A stretch of 64,000 bases of DNA, from NCBI GenBank assembly GCA_937862815.1, contig CALMED010000002.1, forward strand, positions 434,001 through 498,000, in the 5' to 3' direction. Source of the DNA: an uncultured Chitinophagaceae bacterium (GTDB lineage Bacteria > Bacteroidota > Bacteroidia > Chitinophagales > Chitinophagaceae). This document shows, in pieces, positions 7,693-17,046 of this stretch. The notes under the pieces were generated by a model. It was not told the DNA's origin and searched no databases. It saw nothing but the letters and a program-made list of their open reading frames with translations. A program made the position numbers and the translations under genes. Each line of letters begins with the position of its first letter. Within the stretch, counting starts at the first letter, position 1.

Positions 7693-8883
7693 ATGCGTAA
7701 ATTACCCGTAACCGTATTAAGCGGCTTTTTAGGCGCCGGCAAAACTACTCTCCTCAATCATGTACTTCACAACAAAGAAGGTATGAAAGTAGCCGTAATC
7801 GTAAATGATATGAGTGAAGTAAATGTAGATGCAGGTTTAGTGCAGCGTGAAAACACGTTGAGCAGAACAGATGAAAAATTAGTTGAAATGAGTAACGGCT
7901 GTATCTGCTGCACGCTTCGTGAAGATTTATTGAAAGAAGTGGAGCGCCTGGCGAATGAAAATCGTTTCGACTATTTACTAATTGAAAGTACCGGCATCAG
8001 CGAGCCATTACCAGTGGCACAAACCTTCACCTATCAGGATGAAGCCAACGAAATTGACCTCAGCAAACTTTCAACACTGGATACACTTGTAACCGTGGTG
8101 GATGCATTTAACTTCATGCGTGATTACTGCAGCACGGATACTTTAAAAGCCAGAGAGCTTACAGATATGAAGGATGACTACCGTACTATTGTGAACCTTT
8201 TGACGGATCAGATCGAGTTTGCGAATGTTATACTGCTTAACAAAACAGATTTGGTGAGTAAAGAGGACATAGGTGTGTTGAAAGCAATGATCCGAAAATT
8301 AAATGCAGAGGCAAGAATTATTGAAAGTAGTTTCGGGAAGGTAGACCTGAAAGAAATTCTGCATACAGGTTTGTTTGATTTTGAAAAAACCAGTCAAAGC
8401 GCCGGCTGGATAGAAGAACTCAACAAGGAACATATTCCCGAAACAGAAGAATACGGCATCAGCAGTTTTGTGTTTCGGGATAAGCGCCCGTTTCACCCGG
8501 TTCGTTTCTGGAATTACCTGAACCAGGAGTGGCATGGGAATATCATCCGCAGCAAAGGACTGTTCTGGATTGCCAGCCGTCCAAAGGAGGCCCTCAACTG
8601 GAGCCAGGCCGGGGGGAGTCTGCGGGCAGATAAAGCCGGTGTGTGGTGGTGCAGTATGCCCTACAGTCAACGGATTCAATATGCTGCCTTTGCAGACCAT
8701 CAACAGTTGATTGAACAAAAATGGGATAAACGTTTTGGCGACAGGGAAAATGAACTGGTGATCATCGGGCAGGACCTTGAAAAGGATAAAATTATTTTTG
8801 AATTACAACAATGCCTTTGCACAGAAAGCGAAATAATAGATATGGAGGTGGGGTTGCACTTTAAAGATCCCTTTCCGCTGTGA
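7693..8883 (+). CDS. COG0523 (CobW/ZNG1-like) GTPase, putative zinc chaperone
   Basis: A 396-residue G3E-family GTPase. Walker [10 protein letters not shown] is at residues 11-19, the metal-binding motif GCICC at 69-73, and NKTD near 182-185; a CobW C-terminal domain follows. COG0523 proteins deliver metal to client enzymes, and those in zinc loci act under zinc limitation. It follows the MerC gene by 12 bases and is probably in the same transcript. The base composition changes inside this gene: the 5' two thirds are AT-rich like the upstream region, while from about 8400 on the DNA is GC-rich like the rest of the window (for example 23/60 GC at 7801-7860 against 40/60 at 8581-8640). The protein reads through without a break. 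Confidence 0.9.
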   Translation: MRKLPVTVLSGFLGAGKTTLLNHVLHNKEGMKVAVIVNDMSEVNVDAGLVQRENTLSRTDEKLVEMSNGCICCTLREDLLKEVERLANENRFDYLLIESTGISEPLPVAQTFTYQDEANEIDLSKLSTLDTLVTVVDAFNFMRDYCSTDTLKARELTDMKDDYRTIVNLLTDQIEFANVILLNKTDLVSKEDIGVLKAMIRKLNAEARIIESSFGKVDLKEILHTGLFDFEKTSQSAGWIEELNKEHIPETEEYGISSFVFRDKRPFHPVRFWNYLNQEWHGNIIRSKGLFWIASRPKEALNWSQAGGSLRADKAGVWWCSMPYSQRIQYAAFADHQQLIEQKWDKRFGDRENELVIIGQDLEKDKIIFELQQCLCTESEIIDMEVGLHFKDPFPL

Positions 8884-8949
8884 TTTCAATGATGTATTTA
8901 CCGCTTATCAAGCTATATGTGCTACAGGTCCGTTTATGATTAATTTTGT

Positions 8950-11241
8950 ATGGTGAAGCAGTTCGTGATTTTTTTCGCGGTACAGTTGATGGTGACATTA
9001 GCTTACGCCCAACCTTGTACATTCCGGTTGAGTGGTGTTATTTCCGATATTGATACAAAGATCCCCCTGGGTGGGGCAACCATAACCATCAGGGAGTTGA
9101 ACCGGAGCGTTGTGTCAGGCACATCCGGCTATTATGAATTTGAGGGCCTTTGTGCGGGTTCCTATACACTGGTAGTTACGCACATTGATTGTTTGCCAGT
9201 TGAGGTAAGGGTGAAACTTGAGGCCAATCTGGTCCGGAATTTCGTTTTGCCACATACCTACAACCAGCTGCAGGAAATCATTGTTCAGGGCATTGTAGAC
9301 CGGCAGCCCGATGCGGTGAAGACGGAGCTCAGCAAGCGCGACATACAGCAGACACGCGGCCTTACGCTGGGTGAAGTGCTCCGAAAGGCTGATGGCGTTA
9401 CCGTTCTGCAGACAGGCAGTACCATCTTTAAGCCCGTGATTCATGGTTTGCACAGCCAGCGGGTTTTGTTACTCAACAACGGGGTGCGGCAGGAGGGGCA
9501 GCAGTGGGGGAGCGAACATGCGCCTGAAATTGATCCCTTTATTGCCGATAAGTTTACGGTGTTGAAGGGCGCCGGTGCACTACGCTACGGCGCCGATGCC
9601 ATTGGTGGCGCCATCCTGGTGGAACCGCGGGCACTTCCCCGGCAACCCGGCCTGGGCGGCGAAGTGAACAGCATCCTCTTCAGCAACAACCGCATGGGCG
9701 TGTTCAATGCCCTGCTGGAACAGAACCTGGCCCGGCACCCGGCCTGGAGCTGGCGTGCCCACCTCACCTGGAAAAAAGGAGGAAATACCCGCACGCCCGA
9801 CTACTGGCTGCACAATACGGGTGTGGAAGAACTCAACTATTCGGCACAGCTGGGGTACAAAAAGGACCGTACCAAAGCCGACTTGTACTTCAGCGCCTTC
9901 AATACGAAGCTGGGTATTTTCTGGGGATCACATATTGGCAATACCACCGACCTGGAAAACGCCATTAACAGTCCGCGCCCACTACTGAATATTGATAAAT
10001 TCACCTACGAGTTGGATCGTCCCCGCCAGGAAGTGCAGCACTACCTGGCCAAAGCCACGCTGCAGCAGGAACTCCTCAACGGTCACCGCCTCAACTTCAT
10101 GCTGGCGCACCAGGAGAATTTCCGCAGTGAGTACGACCGTGCCATTATTACCAACCGGCCCGAGCTGGACCTGAACATCGGTACCACCACGCTTGATCTC
10201 AACTACGAGCAAAAGGCAGCAAAAGGGCCTGCCGGTCTGTTTGGCCTCATGGCCCAGCGGCAGGAAAACGTATGGGACGGCAGCCGGTTTTTTATTCCCA
10301 ATTTCACTTCCTGGATGCTGGGTGCTTACGCCATCGAACGGTGGACCCTTGGACGGTCGCACCTGGAAGCCGGCCTGCGGTACGACCACCGCAACCAGCG
10401 GGTGTTCCGCAACCAGAACAATGTGATCACCGAAACGTTCCGGCAATTTAATAACCTCTCCGGTACCCTTTCCTGGAACTATAAATTGTCGGATCAGTGG
10501 CGCTGGATCACCAACGCGGCCCTCGCCTGGCGGCCCCCCACCATCAATGAGCTGTATGTAAACGGTCTGCACCATGGAACTGCCAACTTTGAAATTGGCG
10601 ACCCCAACCTGCAAAGCGAGCGTGCCTGGAATTTTTCCACCCAGTTCAGTTACCGGAAAGACAGCAGTTGGTCAGCCGACTTCACCCTCTACTCCAACTA
10701 CATCGCAGGTTTTATCAACCTCATTCCGGTGGTTCCGGCCACCCTTACCCTTCGGGGGGCCTATCCCACTTTCCGGTTCATCCAAACCAATGCCTGGCTG
10801 AGCGGCGCCGACCTGCGGGTGACACGGGATTTCGGTTCCAGCTGGCAGGCAGGACTGAAAGCATCGCTGCTGCTCCCCCGGGATGTGAACAGCAAGACCT
10901 GGTTGCAACAGATGCCCGCCCAACGGGGTGAACTGGACTTCACCTGGTTCTACCGCTCCGGTCATCCCCGGGAGTCCTATCTGGCGGTGAACCTTGTGGG
11001 CGTTAGTCGGCAAACCCTGGTACCCGACAACCTGGTCGACTACCTGCCACCACCACCCGGGTACATTTTAACAAATTTTGAATATGCAACACTGTTGCAT
11101 ATTGGCAAAAAGCACCTTACCTTTGGCGCCAGTATCTACAATGCGTTCAACATCCGGTACCGGGATTATATGAACCGGTTCCGGTATTTCAACGATGAAG
11201 CCGGACGCAACGTGGTGCTGCGGATCAAATACCCACTCTGA
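8950..11241 (+). CDS. ZnuD-like TonB-dependent receptor
   Basis: An outer-membrane receptor of 763 residues. A signal peptide (ends near LAYAQ, residue 21) is followed by a CarboxypepD-regulatory-like domain (about 25-105), a plug domain with HGLHSQRVLLLNNGVRQEG, and a 22-strand-type barrel ending in a C-terminal aromatic/charged strand. The plug segment and WGSEHAPEID are characteristic of the ZnuD-like receptors that import zinc. It follows the COG0523 gene by 66 bases and overlaps the lipoprotein gene by 1 base. A TAATTTTG element (8941-8948) sits directly before the start, so GTG 8953 (MKQFVIFF) could be the true start of a leaderless message. Zinc as substrate is inferred from family and context. 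Confidence 0.85.
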   Translation: MVKQFVIFFAVQLMVTLAYAQPCTFRLSGVISDIDTKIPLGGATITIRELNRSVVSGTSGYYEFEGLCAGSYTLVVTHIDCLPVEVRVKLEANLVRNFVLPHTYNQLQEIIVQGIVDRQPDAVKTELSKRDIQQTRGLTLGEVLRKADGVTVLQTGSTIFKPVIHGLHSQRVLLLNNGVRQEGQQWGSEHAPEIDPFIADKFTVLKGAGALRYGADAIGGAILVEPRALPRQPGLGGEVNSILFSNNRMGVFNALLEQNLARHPAWSWRAHLTWKKGGNTRTPDYWLHNTGVEELNYSAQLGYKKDRTKADLYFSAFNTKLGIFWGSHIGNTTDLENAINSPRPLLNIDKFTYELDRPRQEVQHYLAKATLQQELLNGHRLNFMLAHQENFRSEYDRAIITNRPELDLNIGTTTLDLNYEQKAAKGPAGLFGLMAQRQENVWDGSRFFIPNFTSWMLGAYAIERWTLGRSHLEAGLRYDHRNQRVFRNQNNVITETFRQFNNLSGTLSWNYKLSDQWRWITNAALAWRPPTINELYVNGLHHGTANFEIGDPNLQSERAWNFSTQFSYRKDSSWSADFTLYSNYIAGFINLIPVVPATLTLRGAYPTFRFIQTNAWLSGADLRVTRDFGSSWQAGLKASLLLPRDVNSKTWLQQMPAQRGELDFTWFYRSGHPRESYLAVNLVGVSRQTLVPDNLVDYLPPPPGYILTNFEYATLLHIGKKHLTFGASIYNAFNIRYRDYMNRFRYFNDEAGRNVVLRIKYPL

Positions 11242-11789
11242 TGATGCGTAATCTAATTGCAGGTGTAATGATGGTTGTGTTGCTGGTGGCAGCCGGTTGC
11301 AAAAAAGCGGGCGCGCCTAAAGATGAAACCGAGCACGAGGCCATCAACGGCGTGGACCTGGTAGTTAAAAAAGGCGGGACAGTGGTTGCTACTTACACGG
11401 CTGAGGATCCCGATGGAGATGGCGGCAACCCACCTACGCGGATTGATGAGATACTGCTGGATATTAACAGTACCTATACGGTGGACGTTAAGCTCCGCAA
11501 CATTTCCGGGGGTACCAGCAAGGATGTTTCTGCCAATATACAGTCCCAGGCAAGGGATCATGAATTTTTCTTCCTGCCAACCGGTGTCGCGCTTACAGTT
11601 GTCAAGAACGATCGCGATAGCAATGGGTACCCGGTGGGTTTCAATTCCACCTGGACTACCGGTTCCGCAGCCGGAGCGGGTACGCTGCAACTGCGACTCA
11701 TGCACAAGCCCCGCATCAAGGGTCCCAATGATGATCCCTCAAAAGGGCATTCCGATCTTACCATCAACTTTCCGGCACGTATCCGTTAA
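11241..11789 (+). CDS. Lipoprotein paired with the ZnuD-like receptor
   Basis: A 182-residue lipoprotein: hydrophobic start (MVVLLVAAGCKK) with lipobox VAAGC. The mature part has the pattern TAEDPDGDGGNPPTRI and then TYTVDVKLRNISG, seen in a Bacteroidota family of small envelope lipoproteins found next to ZnuD-like receptors. The end of the receptor gene and the start of this one share a base (TGATGATG), so they are coupled. It is plausibly a surface or periplasmic partner of the receptor, for example a metal-binding accessory; the biochemical role is unknown. Confidence 0.75.
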   Translation: MMRNLIAGVMMVVLLVAAGCKKAGAPKDETEHEAINGVDLVVKKGGTVVATYTAEDPDGDGGNPPTRIDEILLDINSTYTVDVKLRNISGGTSKDVSANIQSQARDHEFFFLPTGVALTVVKNDRDSNGYPVGFNSTWTTGSAAGAGTLQLRLMHKPRIKGPNDDPSKGHSDLTINFPARIR

Positions 11790-11871
11790 ACAGCAATTGA
11801 ATCAATCCGTCTAACTTCTGTTTCTTATAAAAATGCAACATTGTTTCACAATCAAAATCAAAAACACGTTT

Positions 11872-12492
11872 ATGAAAAAACTGTTGATCCTTTCTGCCGT
11901 AGTATTTGCCTCCACGGCTGCCTTTGCCCAGAACAAAATTGGTTTTAAAGCAGGTTTGAACCTGTCGGAAGCCCGCACCAACGATGCCGAAGAGAACAAG
12001 GAGCTTGTTCCGCGTACATCGCTGCATGTGGGTTTGGTGGGTGATTTCAGTCTCGGCAAAAACCTGAGCCTGCAGCCCCAGCTTTTGTTCAGCGGTCGTG
12101 GTACCCGCGAAAACCACGAAGATCACAAAGACATTTATGCCTTCAACTCGCTGGAACTGCCCATTAACCTGGTGTACCACAGCGCAGGCAAGTCGGGTTC
12201 CTTCTTCATTGGCGGTGGTCCCAGCATTGGGTACAACCTAAGTGGAAAAGCATGGGAAACCGACGAGCCGGATGAAAAAACCAAGATTGAGTTTGGTAGC
12301 GATGCCGGTAAAATCCGTCGTGCCGACCTCGGCTTCAACGCCCTTGCCGGCTATCAATTGAACAGCGGTTTATTTTTCAGCGTGAATTATACCCGCGGAA
12401 TTACAAACTGGCTCAATGTTTCCGATGAAACCTGGCGCAACAACCTGCTGGGCATATCGGTGGGCTATTTCTTCGGGAAAACCAAAAAATAA
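11872..12492 (+). CDS. Outer-membrane beta-barrel protein (PorT/OmpX-like fold)
   Basis: A 206-residue protein with a signal peptide (MKKLLILSAVVFASTAAFAQ) and alternating hydrophobic strands typical of the small beta-barrel family annotated as outer membrane beta-barrel domain (for example IGFKAGLNLSEAR, LSLQPQLLFSGRG, LGISVGYFFGK at the end). ATG 11872 is preferred to an ATG 39 bases upstream because it begins the signal peptide. It is not PorT itself; a true porT homologue lies at 25837-26580. The gene ends in a strong terminator 23 bases later. The function is unknown; such proteins are often abundant porin-like or structural components. Confidence 0.8.
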   Translation: MKKLLILSAVVFASTAAFAQNKIGFKAGLNLSEARTNDAEENKELVPRTSLHVGLVGDFSLGKNLSLQPQLLFSGRGTRENHEDHKDIYAFNSLELPINLVYHSAGKSGSFFIGGGPSIGYNLSGKAWETDEPDEKTKIEFGSDAGKIRRADLGFNALAGYQLNSGLFFSVNYTRGITNWLNVSDETWRNNLLGISVGYFFGKTKK

Positions 12493-12515
12493 TTCCCCCT
12501 CTTTAAAATCACGCA

Positions 12516-12544
12516 GGCCCTGTACTTTTACAGGGCCTTTTTTT
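12516..12544 (+). terminator. Rho-independent terminator
   Basis: GGCCCTGTA-CTTT-TACAGGGCC is a perfect 9-bp stem with a 4-base loop followed by seven T. It ends the beta-barrel gene. The T-run runs straight into the ATG of the next gene. Confidence 0.9.
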
Positions 12545-12997
12545 ATGGAACTGTCTATCACCACCCCCGCCTTATTGTTCCCGGCCATCACCCTGCTGAT
12601 GCTGGCGTACACCAACCGTTTCCTGGCCCTGGCCAGCCTCATCCGGAAACTGCATGATGAATACATGAAAGAAGAAAGCACGATCCTGAAGCGGCAGATT
12701 TCCAACCTGCATGTGCGCATCCGCATGATCCGCAACATGCAGGCCTTTGGGGTTTTGAGTTTTTTGTTATGTGTGATTTGCATGTACCTGGTGTTTTCGG
12801 GTAACCAGATGGCCGCTCACGGCGTGTTTGCCGCCAGCCTCCTGAGCCTCTTGCTGTCGCTCATCTTTTCCTTGATTGAAATCTGGAAAAGCACGCGTGC
12901 ACTTGACCTCGAGTTAAGCGATATGGAACTGAAGCGGCAGAACATCATCCGCCATATCTGGGAAGATACTGTTTCGGGGGAAGAGAGGGGGGAGTAA
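12545..12997 (+). CDS. DUF2721 family membrane protein
   Basis: A 150-residue protein beginning with ITTPALLFPAITLLMLAYTNR, the hallmark start of DUF2721, then a basic helical stretch and two membrane segments (about 65-85 and 93-115), ending in a charged tail. The function of the family is unknown. ATG 12545 fits the conserved N-terminus exactly, yet it directly abuts the T-run of the terminator at 12516-12544, leaving no room for a separate leader or ribosome-binding site. Either the gene is expressed by read-through, with the hairpin acting in the leader, or translation starts at a later codon. Confidence 0.82.
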   Translation: MELSITTPALLFPAITLLMLAYTNRFLALASLIRKLHDEYMKEESTILKRQISNLHVRIRMIRNMQAFGVLSFLLCVICMYLVFSGNQMAAHGVFAASLLSLLLSLIFSLIEIWKSTRALDLELSDMELKRQNIIRHIWEDTVSGEERGE

Positions 12998-13630
12998 TTT
13001 GAAAATGTGGATATTTGAAAATTTGAAAATGGGGTGTTCGTTCTTTCCGGAAGGCAGAATTATACCTTGCTACATTTATTCTAAGATGTGGCTAACGCTG
13101 GGTGTGGCCTTCAACCAAATGTATCTCTCTCAATTTTTCAATCCTTAGTTTCATGCAAATCGGCAAAGCAGACAACGGCGCAAAGAGATTCACCGCAAAG
13201 ACGCGGAGGCGCCAAGGGCGAACACACCCCCCCCCCTTCAATCCTTCAATCCTTCAGTCCTTGTTTTCATGCAGCATGCACGGCGGAGCGGAGTACGCCA
13301 CGTTTTTGATTCGTGTATTCGTGGCAATTATTTCACGCAAAGCCGCAAAGAGGTTAAGGCGCAAAGGTATCCAGGAGCAGGTACGGTGGGGCGAAGTACA
13401 CAACATTTTTTCATTCGTGTATTCGTGTCAAATGAATATGCAGCACTTTATATAGAGGGCCTGCACCCCAATTCCCAATCCCTTCCCTCTTTTTTTTCGC
13501 CAAAGTATTTCCCGCAACGGTCGAAACTTACAAGCGAACGATGACCCATTCAGTCCTTCACTCATTCAATCCTTGTTTTCCTCTCTGCGCAAACCTCCGC
13601 TTCTCCCTTCTCTGCGACCAATAATTGAAA
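12998..13630. repeat. Gene-free stretch with degenerate short repeats
   Basis: No gene is supported here. The stretch is a mosaic of low-complexity pieces: ATTTGAAAAT repeats near 13000-13030; CGCAAAG-type motifs at about 13177-13205 and 13333-13367; two copies of TCGTGTATTCGTG (13311-13323 and 13415-13427); and CAATCCTT/CAGTCCTT pieces near 13240-13260 and 13545-13575. Such mosaics are common between convergent genes in Bacteroidota. Short open frames crossing it have the repeat's composition and no protein features. Confidence 0.6.
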
Positions 13631-14074
13631 TCAGTAATCAAACTTCTTCGGCTCCGTGTGTTCGTAATCGGGGTCGTAACTCACAAAGAAATAGAGGTAA
13701 ATGGTGCGGCTTAAGCGCATGAGCCAGGGTTGAAGTAACACCAACAGTACGGCGTTGGTGCCCAGCCACCAGAACACCCGGTTATCGTTAACCGAAACTC
13801 CAATCAACACCCACCAGGCAATGAAAGTCGCTACCGAAAAGGCAATGGCCAGTGCGTAACTCACATAGCCGGTACCGTACCAAAAACCCGGTTCCATATC
13901 AAAATGCTGCCTGCATTCGCTGCAGGTTTTATGCATGCTGAACGTGTGTTTGAAGTTGTAAGCGCTGTGATCGGTGAACAGCGGACCCCGCCGGCAGCGC
14001 GGGCACTTCATCGTGGCGATGCTCCAGAAATGATTGGGCCTGGGTTTATGGGTGTGCATCCGGGTGGGTATCAT
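13631..14074 (-). CDS. DUF983 family protein
   Basis: A 147-residue protein with an N-terminal zinc-ribbon-like pair of motifs, CPRCRRGPLF and later CSEC, then two membrane segments (about residues 72-95 and 102-122). This is the DUF983 plan; members are small membrane proteins of unknown biochemical function. It is convergent with the DUF2721 gene across the repeat-rich gap, and the ABC exporter gene ends 44 bases upstream of its start, so the two may be transcribed together. A later in-frame Met (MKCPRC) would remove about 21 residues and is a possible alternative start. Confidence 0.85.
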   Translation of the reverse strand: MIPTRMHTHKPRPNHFWSIATMKCPRCRRGPLFTDHSAYNFKHTFSMHKTCSECRQHFDMEPGFWYGTGYVSYALAIAFSVATFIAWWVLIGVSVNDNRVFWWLGTNAVLLVLLQPWLMRLSRTIYLYFFVSYDPDYEHTEPKKFDY

Positions 14075-14118
14075 GTTTCAAAAGTAGATCACCTGCCATA
14101 GCAGCTGGGTGACCAATA

Positions 14119-15933
14119 TCACGCAAGTGGCCCGGCGATGCTGCTCATTTTTTTCCGCTCCCCGATCTGTTGCCGCCACATGGCATAGTACAGCCCCTTT
14201 TCTTCCAGCAGTTGCTGGTGCGACCCGGTCTCCACCACATCGCCCGCCTCCAGCACGTAAATGCGGTCGGCATGCATGATGGTACTGAGCCGGTGGGCGA
14301 TGAGGATGGTGATCTGGTTCTGCTGCAGGGATACTTCCCGGATGGTGGCGGTGATTTCTTCCTCCGTGATGGAGTCGAGTGCCGATGTGGCTTCGTCAAA
14401 GATCAGCAGGCGTGGACGGCGCAACAGGGCCCGGGCAATGGACAGGCGCTGCTTTTCGCCGCCGCTGAGTTTGAGTCCGCCTTCGCCGATCATGGTGTCC
14501 AGTCCTTTCTCGGCGCGGGCCAGCAACCGCTGGCAACTGGCCTTGTGCAGCACCTCGGTAAGCAGGGCGTCATCCGCCTGCGGGTTTACAAACAGCAGGT
14601 TCTCCTTGATGGTGCCGCTGAACAGCTGGGTGTCCTGCGTCACAAAGCCAATCTGGTTGCGCAGGTCTTCAAAGTCAATGGAGGTTTCATCCAGCCCGTT
14701 GTACAGGATCTTTCCTTCCTGCGGCCGGTACAACCCCACCAGCAGTTTCATGAGGGTGGTCTTACCCGAACCGGAGGGACCCACAAACGCGATGGTCTCG
14801 CCGAGCTTCGCGTCAAAATTGATGTTGGTGATGGCATTCTGCGAGGCGGTCTGGTGACGAAAGCTCACGCCGTTGAAGGCCAGGGTTTCCACGGGGCCCA
14901 GGTGCAGGGGACTGGCCGGCGTGGGTTCGGGTTGCTTCTCCATCAGCTTGTGGAAGTTGGTGATGGAGGCTTCCGCCTCGCGGTACGAAAGGAGGATGTT
15001 GCCTATTTCCTGGAGGGGTCCAAACACAAAGAAGGAAAAGATCTGCATCGTCACGAGCTGGCCGGCATCCATCTTGCCTTCGTAGATCACCCACATGAGC
15101 ATGAAGAGGATGACCTGGCGCAGCGTGTTGACAAACGTACCCTGCACAAAGCTGATGCTGCGGATGCGTTTCACCTTGGTAAGTTCCAGTCCCAGTATTT
15201 TAAACGTGTTCTGGTTAAGCCGGCTCACTTCCTGCTCGGTAAGCCCCAGGCTTTTAACCAGTTCAATGTTGCGCAGCGATTCGGTGGTGGCACCCGCCAA
15301 CTGGGTGGTTTGTGTCACGATGGTCTTCTGCACCGTCTTTACCTTTTTACTGAGCATATTGCTGATGATCACCAACAGGATGATGCCGCCGAAGTAAATA
15401 AAGGGAAGGGTCCAGTGGATGGAGGAGGCATACACGGCCACAATCACAATGCCTACAATCACGGGGAACAGGATATTGATAAAGGCGGATACGAATTTCT
15501 CGGTGTCGGTTCGCACTTTGGTGAGGATGGACAGGGTCTCGCCGCTGCGCTGGTCTTCAAAATCCTGGTACGGCAGTTTCATCGCATGCTGCAGTCCGAC
15601 GGTAAATACACGCGTACCGAATTTCTGGGTGGTGAGGTTCTGAAAATAATCCTGGAAAGCCTTTGCTATACGGCTCACCATGGCAACCGATATGGAGGCG
15701 GCAACAATGATGAGTACCCCGGGTTCTTTCCAGCTGAAGGAGGTGAAAAAGCGGTTCCAGTCGAAGTTCCGGTCGGGGCTCGCTCCTATTCCCTGGTGGC
15801 GGGTGGCCAGGTTGATGAGTTTGCCAAACAGGATGGGGTCAATCAGCGAAAAACCGATGTTAACGGCTGCGAGGGCCATGGTAAGCAGAATCAGTTTCTT
15901 GTAAGGGGCCAGGTATTTGAGTAAAAGTTTCAT
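14119..15933 (-). CDS. ABC exporter, fused membrane domain and ATPase (MsbA-like)
   Basis: A 604-residue half-transporter: a six-helix exporter membrane domain (about residues 10-320) followed by an ATPase domain. Walker A GPSGSGKTT lies near 383-391, signature LSGGEKQR, Walker B LLIFDEATSALD and H-loop AHRLST follow. It should work as a homodimer, moving a lipid or drug-like substrate outward; the substrate cannot be told from sequence. ATG 15933 (MKLLLKYLAPYKK) is the family-like start; an upstream ATG at 15975 adds 14 untypical residues. The gene is divergent from the glycosyltransferase at 16092, which would fit a glycolipid substrate, but this is only a hint. Confidence 0.9.
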   Translation of the reverse strand: MKLLLKYLAPYKKLILLTMALAAVNIGFSLIDPILFGKLINLATRHQGIGASPDRNFDWNRFFTSFSWKEPGVLIIVAASISVAMVSRIAKAFQDYFQNLTTQKFGTRVFTVGLQHAMKLPYQDFEDQRSGETLSILTKVRTDTEKFVSAFINILFPVIVGIVIVAVYASSIHWTLPFIYFGGIILLVIISNMLSKKVKTVQKTIVTQTTQLAGATTESLRNIELVKSLGLTEQEVSRLNQNTFKILGLELTKVKRIRSISFVQGTFVNTLRQVILFMLMWVIYEGKMDAGQLVTMQIFSFFVFGPLQEIGNILLSYREAEASITNFHKLMEKQPEPTPASPLHLGPVETLAFNGVSFRHQTASQNAITNINFDAKLGETIAFVGPSGSGKTTLMKLLVGLYRPQEGKILYNGLDETSIDFEDLRNQIGFVTQDTQLFSGTIKENLLFVNPQADDALLTEVLHKASCQRLLARAEKGLDTMIGEGGLKLSGGEKQRLSIARALLRRPRLLIFDEATSALDSITEEEITATIREVSLQQNQITILIAHRLSTIMHADRIYVLEAGDVVETGSHQQLLEEKGLYYAMWRQQIGERKKMSSIAGPLA

Positions 15934-16091
15934 GCGTTGTTGGTGTGGTTGCCGATGGTGCAAAGCACGGGCCACGGATAAAAGTAAGACAACTTAGCAG
16001 GAAAGAACCGGTTTAACGGCTGTCCATCGGTGCGGATGATGGAATTCCTGCTGCCGCTGTCAGGAAAAAGTCGGTTCTTTGTCGCTCTTAT

Positions 16092-16970
16092 ATGAAAATT
16101 TCCGGTGTTACCATCGTACGCAATGCACAACTGAACGATTATCCGGTAGTGGAAGCCATCCGCTCCATTTTACCCCTGGTGGATGAGATGGTGGTGAGTG
16201 TAGACCCCGGCGATGACGATTCGGAGGGCCTGGTGCGTTCTATCGGTTCCACCAAGATCCGGGTGGTGCACAGCCGTTGGGACATGTCGCTCCGCGAAGG
16301 GGGTGTGGTGTATGCGGTTGAAACCAACAAAGTGCTCGACCAGGTGGACCCGGCATCCGACTGGGTTTTTTACATCCAGGCCGATGAAGTGATTCACGAG
16401 AAATACCATGCCGCTATCCGGGAAGCTGCCCTGCACCACAAAGACAATCCGCGGGTGGAAGGCCTGCTCTTCCGCTACCTTCATTTTTACGGTACGTACG
16501 ATTATGTGGGCGACAGCCGCAAGTGGTACCGTCATGAAGTGCGGATCGTCAAAAACGATCCGGCCATCCGTTCTTACAAGGATGCCCAGGGCTTCCGAAA
16601 AAACGGGCGCAAGTTGCAGGTGGTGCCGGTACAGGCAGAAGTGTATCATTACGGCTGGGTGAAAAGCCCCGAACAGCTGAAGCGCAAGCAAAAGCACGTA
16701 CTGCAGTTTTATACATCCGATGAAAAGAGACTGGAAGATTTCCGCAGCGGGCCGGACTTGTTCAACTACGAAGATTTCGACGCTTTGCGCCTGTTCACCG
16801 GCCAACATCCTGCTGTTATGCAGAACCGGATAGCTGCCCGTAACTGGCAGGTACAACTGGATATCAGCCGGAAGCGCTTCACTCCCAAGGGGTGGTTCCT
16901 TTATTATTTCGAGAAACTCACCGGTATACGGTTGTTTGCCTTCAGCAATCACCGGATCATCCGTGCATGA
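16092..16970 (+). CDS. Glycosyltransferase family 2-like protein
   Basis: A 292-residue protein starting with ISGVTIVRNAQ, the nucleotide-sugar binding strand of GT2 enzymes, followed by DEMVVSVDPGDDDS and the metal-site region FYIQADEVIHEKY (a DxD-like motif written QADE). No membrane segment is evident, so it is probably cytoplasmic or membrane-associated and transfers a sugar to a cell-surface polymer or lipid. The gene is alone on this strand, divergent from the ABC exporter and convergent with the yifB gene. The substrate is unknown. Confidence 0.8.
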   Translation: MKISGVTIVRNAQLNDYPVVEAIRSILPLVDEMVVSVDPGDDDSEGLVRSIGSTKIRVVHSRWDMSLREGGVVYAVETNKVLDQVDPASDWVFYIQADEVIHEKYHAAIREAALHHKDNPRVEGLLFRYLHFYGTYDYVGDSRKWYRHEVRIVKNDPAIRSYKDAQGFRKNGRKLQVVPVQAEVYHYGWVKSPEQLKRKQKHVLQFYTSDEKRLEDFRSGPDLFNYEDFDALRLFTGQHPAVMQNRIAARNWQVQLDISRKRFTPKGWFLYYFEKLTGIRLFAFSNHRIIRA

Positions 16971-17046
16971 CCCGCCTTGCCGTGGCTTTTTTCAATCCGT
17001 AAGCGGGTTTTCTCCCTTGCAGGGCGATCCGCGGGCCGTCATACCA

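Noticed and set aside
13088..13544. Three short open frames in the gap before DUF983
   Set aside because: They are translations of degenerate repeats with no start signals.
14170..15924. Very long open frame (584 codons) on the plus strand
   Set aside because: It lies entirely opposite the ABC exporter gene; the frame is open because of the GC-rich codon use of the real gene and has no protein motif.
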